Assembly: GCA_963849955.1 (NCBI GenBank)
Contig: CAWKJU010000014.1
Span: 1-64,000, forward strand
Direction: 5' to 3'
Origin: CAWFGW01 sp963849955
Lineage (GTDB): Bacteria > Bacteroidota > Bacteroidia > Cytophagales > JAAEPT01
DNA: 64,000 nt
This document shows, one piece after another, positions 8,088 through 16,603 of this stretch. Every line of letters begins with the position of its first letter. Positions within the stretch are counted from its first letter, which is position 1. A program made the translations under genes and the position numbers. Under the pieces are notes generated by a model. That model saw only the letters and a list, made by a program, of their open reading frames with translations, did not search any database and was not told the DNA's origin.

Positions 8088-9659
8088 TTACCTCGTCACC
8101 GTAACGGCACCGGTAATTACTTCGGTTAGGATGTCTTCCGGGTCTTTGAGGTCGATCATGTAATAGTAGGTGCCTACAGATACGGGTTCTGAGTTATACT
8201 CTCCATCCCATTCGTTCCCTACATATCCCCCATCTATTTCATAGATCAAGGCGCCCCATCGGTTGTAAATCTGCACCCATGCATCAGGATATTTCAATAA
8301 GGCTGCTATCTCCCACTTATCGTTGCTGTGGTCGCCATTGGGACTAAAGGCATTCGGAATCAAGAACGGCTCTAAGGAACGAATCAACAGACTGTCCGTA
8401 TATTCGCAATCTGCTAACGTACTATTCACATCGCGCAGCGTAGCTACCAGCTGATAGTCGCCCTTCTCGGGGGCTACGCCTATCATTTGATAACCCGTTT
8501 GACTAAGGATGTCTATCCCTCGCAATGGATCATATTTAACGGTATAGTTCCCTTGCTCGTTCGGTATAATCTGTACGGCAAAGGGTTCTGTTTTATATAC
8601 AATATCTTCTTCAGCCAGGAAGCTAAATCCAGTTGTGCCATATACCTTCACTTCAACAGTGTTGGTTGCAGTAGTATTCCCACATGCATCGTTGTTGTTG
8701 ACCTCTAAACTGTACGTGCCTGCTATAGCTTTGCTTGCTACCAGTTGTAGTGGGTTTGTGGTGTTCGAGAGCACTTTACCATCACGTTTCCAGCTATAGT
8801 TTGCCCGAATACTATCACTTGATAGTAACAGTGAATCTCCTGCACAGAGTTCTATCGTGGTGACTCCGTTATTAATGGTCGTTACTGGAACCTTGTTGAT
8901 GGTGATCGTTTTTTTGGTTTCTTCACTTCGCTTTTCGCCACAACTTCCTCCTGTGATTCCTGCCGAAAGCCTTATTTCTACTGTATCAGCAGTTTGGGTA
9001 GAAAAGTCGATGGTAAGCTCATCAGTATTATTGGTGAGATCTTGTCCGTTTACTTTCCAGTAGTAGTTGTCTACTGTTTGTGTACTGCTTGCCTTGAAGG
9101 TGACTTGTTCATCTTCACAATAGGCTAAATCGCCATCGATACTTACTGTGAAGTCATCTTGTTGATTGGAAACGGTTATGGTGAGCGCTTCGGAACTGAC
9201 CTCTGTCGGTGTTGCACATGCTTTGTCAGAGGTTAGTAGTACTGAAACTTTATCATTATTGCTCAGGCTTGTGGTTTTGAATGTAGTGCCTGTTTGATCA
9301 GTTACATCACTTCCGTTAATTTGCCAGTGGTAGCTTGGGTTATCTCCCTGGTTTATTTCGGAGGTAATGTTATAGGTCACCTCATCGCCTGCGCAGATGG
9401 TGGTTTCCGTTGCATTAATCGTGATACTTGGTATAGTAGATGGCGTGATGGTGACCTCCACTTCGGTAGCTTGTCCTCCTGTTGGAAAACAGCTGTTTAC
9501 CGGTGTTACTTTTACTTTTGTACTGGTGGTAAAGTTATTTATCACCACTTGGCTGCCGTCTGCTGGGGTGGCTACGGTAGCACCTGTGACTTCCCAAATA
9601 TAACTGCTTGCTCCTGTTACAGGGGCTATTTTATACCCACCACTTGCTCCTTCGCACAA
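8088..9659 (-). CDS. C-terminal part of the split GH8 T9SS protein: Ig/PKD-like modules and type B sorting domain
   Basis: This frame has no proper start: its first possible initiation codon is a TTG inside a domain, and no signal peptide is present. It continues the upstream gene in the next frame. The joined reading at the break is VAGP-FTQADTELCEGASGG, which restores a complete Ig/PKD-like module resembling its neighbours. It contains several Cys-containing modules of 80-100 aa. The last 90 residues are a T9SS type B (gliding motility-associated) sorting domain, with the landmarks IPNAFSPNGDHSNDKW, IYNRWGALIYE and GTYYYMIDLKD. Without this part the enzyme could not be exported or anchored by T9SS. 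On its own it is a remnant, not a gene. Confidence 0.85.
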   Translation of the reverse strand: MCEGASGGYKIAPVTGASSYIWEVTGATVATPADGSQVVINNFTTSTKVKVTPVNSCFPTGGQATEVEVTITPSTIPSITINATETTICAGDEVTYNITSEINQGDNPSYHWQINGSDVTDQTGTTFKTTSLSNNDKVSVLLTSDKACATPTEVSSEALTITVSNQQDDFTVSIDGDLAYCEDEQVTFKASSTQTVDNYYWKVNGQDLTNNTDELTIDFSTQTADTVEIRLSAGITGGSCGEKRSEETKKTITINKVPVTTINNGVTTIELCAGDSLLLSSDSIRANYSWKRDGKVLSNTTNPLQLVASKAIAGTYSLEVNNNDACGNTTATNTVEVKVYGTTGFSFLAEEDIVYKTEPFAVQIIPNEQGNYTVKYDPLRGIDILSQTGYQMIGVAPEKGDYQLVATLRDVNSTLADCEYTDSLLIRSLEPFLIPNAFSPNGDHSNDKWEIAALLKYPDAWVQIYNRWGALIYEIDGGYVGNEWDGEYNSEPVSVGTYYYMIDLKDPEDILTEVITGAVTVTR

Positions 9660-12600
9660 TTCGGTGTCTGCTTGGGTGAAGGGCCTGCCACAGGTGCTTT
9701 GGTGGTCGTGATTTCCTCTTCGGCTTGAGCTTGATCATTACTTGGGTTTTTACAACTCGCATTCGAGATGACTTCTATGCGGTAGGTTTTTGTGCCCTCA
9801 AAGATGAAGCTTGGCGTCTTATTACCACTCTGAGCTGGCTGTTCTACATTGTCTACAAACCAGGTGATCTCTGGGCTTGGGCCAGCGTCTACTACTTTGG
9901 CAGTGAGTGTTTGAGTAGCCCCTTCACACACTTCTGTAAGGGGTTCAATTGTTACTTTTGGCTCGATGTTATCTTGTATAGTTACAGGTAATTCGGTTGG
10001 GAGTCCTGCCCCACAATCGTTGCTTGGTGTAACTTTTACAGTGTAGTCTGTGGTGCCTGGGTTTACCTCAACTTGAGTTCCAAAAAGACTCCCGTTGTTA
10101 GTTGCTCCTGTAACGGTCCAAAAGAAACTGGTGGCTGCGGGTTGGATGTCTACGCTATCCACTTCATACATCTCCGCAGTTGGGCTATTCGCACATACCG
10201 TGATTGATCCATCAATGTCTACTTTACCCGGTTTGTCGGTTACTGTTATCTCTAGTTGCTCTTGTGTTCCTGCTCCACAGTTGTCATTTACTGGAGTTAC
10301 TGCTAGTGTATAGTCGCCTGTTGCTGTCCACGCTACGACCACCTGGTTAGCGGTTTCGCTTTTCAGAATGGCGCCTGTGGGTATAGTCCACTGGTAAGTG
10401 GTTGCACCCGTGACATTATTTAGAGTGTAGGTGATGTCTTCGCCCAGGCATATTGCTCCTGATTGGTCATCAGTGAGTGTGGCGGTACTTTGCTCTGGTT
10501 TATCGGAGGCGATGATCGCTAGTTTTTGGGTACTGCTACCGCAGCCGCTATTGGCAGTCACGCGGATGGTATCTGCAAGTGTGCCGGTAGCGGTTATTTC
10601 TATGGTTTCAGTGGTGCTTGATCCTGTTAGACTTGACGGCAATGTCCAAGTGTAACTGGTAGCTCCGGCTAAAGCTGGAACACTATAAGTCGTTGGTGTT
10701 GTGCTCACACAAATAACTTGGTCGCCAGTTATGGCTCCGAGGTCATCTATACCTTGGGTGATGGTGATGGGATAGGTGTTTGTTGCGGTACAGCCATCTT
10801 GATCGACTTCTACGGTGATATCACCTGATTGAGCACTGCTACTGTAGGTGATGGTAGTTTGATCGGTGGTACTTGCATCGGTAGTAGCTCCTGTTGGGGC
10901 TGTCCAGGTATAAGTAGCTCCAGTGATTGGAGAGGTAATCTTGTAAATTTCTTGTGTATTGCTACACACGGTTTGCAGTCCTGAGACTGTTGGGGTGGGA
11001 GGGCTATTTGGTTCAACAATTTCCACACTTGGTATCTCATTACTTTTACACCCTGCCCGCGTGACATAAACATCGGTATAGATTCCTTTCGCCAAATTTG
11101 ACACAATAATTTCTCCTGAAACTGCAGTATAGGTTCCTTGGACTGAACCGTTATAATAAACATCGTATTCTCCTCCTGTGGTAACACCAGTAATAGAGAG
11201 TTCACCATCGAGGCCTCCACACGAACCTTTGGATGGAGTTACAGAAATAGTTCCTACTGAAACTTCTGTAATAGTAAATTGTATGGATGCTAGTATAGGT
11301 ATAGGTCCTGTAGGATATTGACAAGCCGCTGAACTCAAATCAGACCCTTCATATACCACCGCCCTCCAAGTTCCTACATGACTACCATCAACTGTAACCG
11401 AAGCGTTGTCTCCACTTTCTCCATCTATCAGCCATGCACCAAATAACTGTCGTAAGTCAAACTCTACATCAGTTGTGGTCGTGTAATCATCCAAGGTTAA
11501 TTCAACTGATTGACCAGGACATAATTCCAATGTAGTACCTGGCAATTCAACTCCATCCACTAAAAAAGCTAAAGTATCTGGACAGATTGGACCACAATCA
11601 CCTTCTGCAATACCACAGCCACAGTTACCTGGCATAATCTTATTTATGTCTAACGGACAATTATCGGTGCTATCTGCAACATAACCAGTGGGTTGTACAC
11701 AAGAAGTTTGACTGTCTTCTGAATCTCCAAAACCGTCTGCATCGCTATCTAAGTACCATACAACGGGCATAGAGACAGTTACTGTAACATCTTCTGACTG
11801 TTTACTACATGTTGCAGCATCTGCAGGGTCGCTAATCACTACATAATATTCTCCTGTAGTGGCCACCGCAAACGTATCAGTAGCTGATGCTGCTTGCACG
11901 AGTTGGTCACCATCTGCGTTGTAAAATGCATACTGCCACCCGCCTGTTGGAGCAGTGCCTGTGGCTGCTGCTGTCAACGTTACTTTCTCAGGGGAGCAGA
12001 CTGTGCCAGTTGTGGGGTTTAAGGTCGCTGTTGTTGGGGCGGTGCAGGTTGGGGTAGTTCCGCAGGTAATTTTATAACAATCACCATAAAGATTTTGCTC
12101 AACACCAAAACTATTAATGTATGCAATGTTCGTTATATCAGAACAATCATCATAAATCCCTTCCCAAGTTAAAGTAGTTTTTTTGTTATAAGGTATCGCA
12201 TTCATGCTGCCTTTTCCTGAAGCTAGTTTCCAAGTTATAATACCTGACTCAATAGTTCCTGAACCTGATATTGCTGAAGGATCAATAATCCCCTGAGGTA
12301 AAGGGTCATTAATTTCAACATTAAATGCTGCATCTAAATGAGTATTCCAAGAAGTTAGAATACCCGTACCACTTTCATCGTCCATTATATTTCCTCTGGC
12401 AATTCCAGCCCAACCTGACTGTACTGTTATCCCAGACACAGAGTATGGCGGTGCTCCAGAAAAAATAGTTGGAGTAGGTGCCAACCATAAATCTAGTCGA
12501 TCACCATCTAAAATAATTTTAAAATCGAGAGAAGTTGGGGCAGTAAATGGAATTGTCCCTGAACCGATTAAAGTTGTACCATTTAATATCCGAAATTCAC

Positions 12601-15600
12601 TCGAAGGATTAGCTGGTTTAATTTCTATAAAAACACCATTATCATAACTACCTCCACCATGCCGCACTACAATAGCTGCTTTCGCATAGGAAGTAATCTG
12701 AATAGTTCCTTGTATTCCATCACCGAGTGTGTTTAATCCATAAGAATAATCGTGGGTAAGCACCAAGTTGCCATTATTAAGTATTTGTGGAATTGTAATT
12801 TTACCTCCCGAAAAAGAAGCTATAGATTTATCACCGTTTTGAGCAGACCAATCAGCTGATTGATTTAAATCAGGGTTCGCTTTTGTTCCTAATGTTTGAG
12901 TGAAATCAATACTATATTTCACAGTTTCTCCAGGTGTGTATGTGTTTTTATCAGATGTTTTTATTAATGTTGTTGGTTCAGGACAAATGGTTATTGGAGA
13001 ACAAGTAACTTTTATAGTAGCTGATGTTTTAAGTGGTGACTCCGCATTTCCCTGAATCCATGCTTTATTCTCAATATTATTTTCACTACCAGGACAGTTT
13101 CCTTCAACTGTTGCAGTATAAATAATAGAATCTTTTTGATTAATTAACATTTTAGGAATTGCCCATCGGATTACTGTTCTTCCATCCGAAATCAGTGTTG
13201 CTGTGGCATTTATACCTAATGGATTTCCCCGAATGAAATTCTTAAAAACAATTCCTTCAGGTAAGGTGTCTGTCACAACTACATTTTCAATATCTCTACC
13301 AGGTGCCGGCCCATTTCCTGCTACTCTTCTCCACACATATCCATCCCACTCTTCAACCAAAATATTGGTTACTAATTTATTTGTTGTTTCACAAGCACTT
13401 TGATGCCAACTATTTATTGGGACACCTAAATTATTTGGATCTGAATAGTCTGGTGTAATTGGAAAAAAGAGTCCCGAATCACCATCAACAAAATCACCCT
13501 CCCAACTCCAATCATCTGTCCAGTCTACTTTTGCATTATTACTTGTAAACATTCGCCAAACGTTTTTAAAGGATGCTAATCCCCCTTTATGGATTTTATC
13601 AGGACTTCCTGAATATTGCTGCAAATGTTGGGTTATTGTTCCTAATTGAGGTGAAAACTGGAGCATGAGACGTTGGTTCCAACTTCCATCGACATTGCTA
13701 CCTGGCACTATGTTTTCATGCGAAATAACTGCTCCGCCAGCTTGCGAACCTTGAACTATTGTGTTTTGTAGATCCCACCCAACTGCACAACCAACATCTC
13801 CCACATAACAATCAAAACTAGGATCATTCATAAAATAGGATACTCTGTAATTTCCATAATCAATATATGGCTCTATAGCATCATTATAAATTCGGTATTT
13901 AAATTCATTTTCATCATCGGATTCAGGCGTCTCAAAAACACCCTGAGCAAAGGCAAACCGTACGCCTGGTCTTCCACCATTAATCCAACCTGCATCGCTA
14001 GAATTTTCAAAAACTAGTTTAAATTTCACATCTTGGCTTGGATTGTATTCCTCACGATCGGCTGTTTTTAGAATTTTCAATGCCCTTTTTATGACATCCA
14101 CACAGTTTCTCTCCATCACTGCAGTTACATTGTTGGGGTATTCATTAGAAATAGCTCCAAAACCATTAGTACATGAGATGTGAGCAGTTGTACAATATCG
14201 CCCACTAGCTTCAGGTCCTATTTTTAAAGTAACTTTTAAACTATCAATTGTGGCTGCTAATCCACCTGTTTGAAACCCTGGTACAGAACCAATATTCCAA
14301 CTCACAGAATCGCCATTCACTACCCCTCCTTTATCTGCTCTAACAAACTCAAACCCTTCGGGAATCCCAAAGGTAACTTTAGAATCGTCTGCGTTGACTG
14401 AACCATAGTTTCTGTAAGAAACTGTAAAGGTCACCTCATCATTAGTGAACGCTACTGTTTTATCTATTTTATGATAAACTTTTAAGTTGGGTTTAGGAAC
14501 CATTTTTGAAGGAGTATGAAAATTGCCTGAAAGCGTTAACATGGCAGCTAAACGAAACCATTCATGAAAATAATAAGAGGTAGAATCTTCTACTGATCCT
14601 CCGTCCCATGCTATTTCGGCATTTCTGAACATCTCTCCCATTAAGTCAATATCTTTGCTTATAATGCCACTCGCCGCACCCGCGCCAAAAATCCAATTCA
14701 ATGGAAAAGCACCAGTTACATCTCCATCCATTGATATTTTATCCCGTAACGTATAGGTACCTTTAAAATGTAATCCTTGTGCTGCCAAATCCCCTGTATT
14801 TTTACATCCATTATTCCATGGTGCATCTTGATTATTTTTCAAAAACTTAGAAAATCTCAACGCTACATCATATTCAAACTGATTTGGAGTTTCGTCAATT
14901 TGATGAGTTTCAGGATTCCATGTATAATCGGGGTTGCCATACCAAACATAATTCATAACAGTTCGCCAAGAAGCTCTAAAATCCTCCGCAAATCTACCAT
15001 CTAAAGAGAAGATAAAATCGTTGTCGCCACCAGAAACAACTTGCCCCATGATTGGAATATTTTTTTCATTCTTCGAATACTGAAGACCCATGAGCCAATC
15101 TGAAGATGCTTCAGCTCTTTTAAATTGGTTGATACAAAAAGTTTCTTCGTTTTCCTCTTCTAAAAAAAGCCAAAAATTTTTATACCAAGCTGGCCCTAGA
15201 TAATCGACATATAGTGACCCAGTACCTACCTGTCTATCTATTCCCAAATACCCACCAGACGCCCAATCTGTCAGCTCCTGACCAAAATCACCATCTTTAA
15301 TGTAGCCGTCTAATCCTATATCACCTGATAAGTACTTAGGAACATTGCCTGACAGAGAATAATAGGAAGTATCCGACATTGCTTTAATATAATTCAAAGC
15401 TTCTTCTTTGTAATTTATTTCCTTGCCCCCCCATCCATTATTGTTTAGAATAATCCCCGAATTTTCACCCCATTGTTTGTAAGCAATTAACAAAGCTAAC
15501 GCAAGATCTTCATCACCATCCATAGCAGAATTATCTCCCGTAACTGCGCCCCCCCTTACTTCTAAAGGGTATGTATATCCTTTTCCGGCTGTTGAAAGTC

Positions 15601-16069
15601 CTCTAGCTGCACCTGAATAGGGGTTTTCCACACCATCTAAAAAGCGTTTCACACCATTAAACCCACGATCATGAGCCCACATGAAATAACCATCAAAATA
15701 GGTTTTGTCACCCATTAGTGCCGCCCCCAACAAATAATACCCGTCTCCTTCAACACATGCACAATGATTCGGTGTGTTAGGATTAGGATACAAGTAATGA
15801 ACTCCTCCTGCCTCTGCATTAGGATATTCACTAGTGTTGTTACAAACAATTTGCCAAGCACCTTTCATCAATTCTTCCATGTCTGCGTGTGTAAATCCAG
15901 GAGCATTTTGAGTTCCCAAATTCCCTAATTTAACTTGTCCATTATCATAAGGTAAAAACTGAGGAAAAGGAAACTTCGGGTTACCAGAATTAATATGAGG
16001 CGTGACCTGCGCAGACAACACCAATGAACAAACAACAAAAAGAGAAAATAATAACGTTTTTAACGACAT
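9626..16069 (-). CDS. Giant secreted GH8 glycoside hydrolase with modular tail (frame broken near 9680)
   Basis: The signal peptide covers residues 1-20. A GH8 catalytic domain (about 30-515) shows the family motifs: the catalytic Glu region CVEGDGYYLLGAAL (E107) and DGDEDLALALLIAYKQW (184-200), the equivalent of the GH8 signature. GH8 enzymes cleave beta-1,4 links in cellulose, lichenan, xylan or chitosan; the substrate here cannot be told. DUF11-type modules follow (about 523-655 and later). A LamG-like insert spans about 1056-1246 and a thrombospondin type 3-like Ca-binding stretch about 1435-1475 (DSDADGFGDSED). Ig/PKD-like modules run from about 1690 to the end. The frame stops at 9626 after a single-base shift; the remaining modules and the sorting domain are at 8088-9659. 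The joined protein would be 2660 aa. Confidence 0.88.
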   Translation of the reverse strand: MSLKTLLFSLFVVCSLVLSAQVTPHINSGNPKFPFPQFLPYDNGQVKLGNLGTQNAPGFTHADMEELMKGAWQIVCNNTSEYPNAEAGGVHYLYPNPNTPNHCACVEGDGYYLLGAALMGDKTYFDGYFMWAHDRGFNGVKRFLDGVENPYSGAARGLSTAGKGYTYPLEVRGGAVTGDNSAMDGDEDLALALLIAYKQWGENSGIILNNNGWGGKEINYKEEALNYIKAMSDTSYYSLSGNVPKYLSGDIGLDGYIKDGDFGQELTDWASGGYLGIDRQVGTGSLYVDYLGPAWYKNFWLFLEEENEETFCINQFKRAEASSDWLMGLQYSKNEKNIPIMGQVVSGGDNDFIFSLDGRFAEDFRASWRTVMNYVWYGNPDYTWNPETHQIDETPNQFEYDVALRFSKFLKNNQDAPWNNGCKNTGDLAAQGLHFKGTYTLRDKISMDGDVTGAFPLNWIFGAGAASGIISKDIDLMGEMFRNAEIAWDGGSVEDSTSYYFHEWFRLAAMLTLSGNFHTPSKMVPKPNLKVYHKIDKTVAFTNDEVTFTVSYRNYGSVNADDSKVTFGIPEGFEFVRADKGGVVNGDSVSWNIGSVPGFQTGGLAATIDSLKVTLKIGPEASGRYCTTAHISCTNGFGAISNEYPNNVTAVMERNCVDVIKRALKILKTADREEYNPSQDVKFKLVFENSSDAGWINGGRPGVRFAFAQGVFETPESDDENEFKYRIYNDAIEPYIDYGNYRVSYFMNDPSFDCYVGDVGCAVGWDLQNTIVQGSQAGGAVISHENIVPGSNVDGSWNQRLMLQFSPQLGTITQHLQQYSGSPDKIHKGGLASFKNVWRMFTSNNAKVDWTDDWSWEGDFVDGDSGLFFPITPDYSDPNNLGVPINSWHQSACETTNKLVTNILVEEWDGYVWRRVAGNGPAPGRDIENVVVTDTLPEGIVFKNFIRGNPLGINATATLISDGRTVIRWAIPKMLINQKDSIIYTATVEGNCPGSENNIENKAWIQGNAESPLKTSATIKVTCSPITICPEPTTLIKTSDKNTYTPGETVKYSIDFTQTLGTKANPDLNQSADWSAQNGDKSIASFSGGKITIPQILNNGNLVLTHDYSYGLNTLGDGIQGTIQITSYAKAAIVVRHGGGSYDNGVFIEIKPANPSSEFRILNGTTLIGSGTIPFTAPTSLDFKIILDGDRLDLWLAPTPTIFSGAPPYSVSGITVQSGWAGIARGNIMDDESGTGILTSWNTHLDAAFNVEINDPLPQGIIDPSAISGSGTIESGIITWKLASGKGSMNAIPYNKKTTLTWEGIYDDCSDITNIAYINSFGVEQNLYGDCYKITCGTTPTCTAPTTATLNPTTGTVCSPEKVTLTAAATGTAPTGGWQYAFYNADGDQLVQAASATDTFAVATTGEYYVVISDPADAATCSKQSEDVTVTVSMPVVWYLDSDADGFGDSEDSQTSCVQPTGYVADSTDNCPLDINKIMPGNCGCGIAEGDCGPICPDTLAFLVDGVELPGTTLELCPGQSVELTLDDYTTTTDVEFDLRQLFGAWLIDGESGDNASVTVDGSHVGTWRAVVYEGSDLSSAACQYPTGPIPILASIQFTITEVSVGTISVTPSKGSCGGLDGELSITGVTTGGEYDVYYNGSVQGTYTAVSGEIIVSNLAKGIYTDVYVTRAGCKSNEIPSVEIVEPNSPPTPTVSGLQTVCSNTQEIYKITSPITGATYTWTAPTGATTDASTTDQTTITYSSSAQSGDITVEVDQDGCTATNTYPITITQGIDDLGAITGDQVICVSTTPTTYSVPALAGATSYTWTLPSSLTGSSTTETIEITATGTLADTIRVTANSGCGSSTQKLAIIASDKPEQSTATLTDDQSGAICLGEDITYTLNNVTGATTYQWTIPTGAILKSETANQVVVAWTATGDYTLAVTPVNDNCGAGTQEQLEITVTDKPGKVDIDGSITVCANSPTAEMYEVDSVDIQPAATSFFWTVTGATNNGSLFGTQVEVNPGTTDYTVKVTPSNDCGAGLPTELPVTIQDNIEPKVTIEPLTEVCEGATQTLTAKVVDAGPSPEITWFVDNVEQPAQSGNKTPSFIFEGTKTYRIEVISNASCKNPSNDQAQAEEEITTTKAPVAGPSPKQTPNCAKEQVVGIK
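9678..9684 (-). other. Single-base frameshift in the GH8 gene
   Basis: The upstream frame reads AGP then leaves the homology; the downstream frame resumes with FTQADTELCEG. Inserting one base in the CCTTCACC stretch (minus strand) joins them. The total length 8088-16069 plus one base is 7983 nt, exactly 2661 codons, which confirms a net loss of one base. It could be a real mutation or a sequencing/assembly error. Confidence 0.85.
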
Positions 16070-16603
16070 CCGAATTTGATTTCAACAACACCTGTTTGCT
16101 TCTATAGCATAACATACCATTAGTAATACAGTTTAGAATCAAAAAAGTAATCAAAAAAATTACTATTTATTTTTCTAGAACTTCTTTTTAAAAAGCAAAT
16201 AAACATTCAAATCAGAATAGTCATTAGTTAGAGTTGATGTGTGCGTTAACAGACAGGTTTAGTTTTCACAATGATAAGAGTTAACATTTTATCCATTAAG
16301 AAGGTCTGTAATGATACCGCACCACTCACACGAACTCTTGTAATGAAAAATCATTTTAAGAGTCATTAGCTTGTAGGGGATATCCAAAAAAGATTAGTTG
16401 TAATTGTGTAAGGTATAAACGAAATACGTTCATTCATAGCCACATCATTTTTACAACCCTTAAGTAGTTATTCACACAACTTTTTATGTATTTTGGCGTA
16501 TCTTTCAACTTGTGTATTTGCACACAAGTGCTTGAGCTTATTATTGTGTTTGAAGACTCACACTTCTAACAAATGACTGTATGCTAACCTTAACGCTATT
16601 AAA
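16070..16603. other. Divergent intergenic region between the two giant T9SS genes
   Basis: 534 bp, AT-rich, with no open frame worth calling. It must hold both promoters, but no full TTG-N19/20-TAnnTTTG match is visible on either side; the nearest octamer for the adhesin is TGTATTTG at 16513-16520, one mismatch from TAnnTTTG. A perfect inverted repeat lies at 16508-16529. Confidence 0.5.
16508..16529. promoter_or_regulatory. Perfect 8-bp inverted repeat upstream of the adhesin gene
   Basis: ACTTGTGT (16508-16515) and ACACAAGT (16522-16529) are exact complements separated by 6 bp, about 75 bp before the adhesin start. The size fits a dimeric regulator site or a small hairpin. No regulator can be assigned. 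Confidence 0.35.

Noticed and set aside
9294..9728. 144-codon open frame on the + strand opposite the GH8 gene
   Set aside because: Antisense shadow of the modular tail; unusual cysteine and tryptophan content and no homology to a known protein.
10810..11220. 136-codon open frame in another frame of the GH8 strand
   Set aside because: Lies wholly inside the well-conserved Ig/PKD-like coding frame; a shadow, not a second frameshift.
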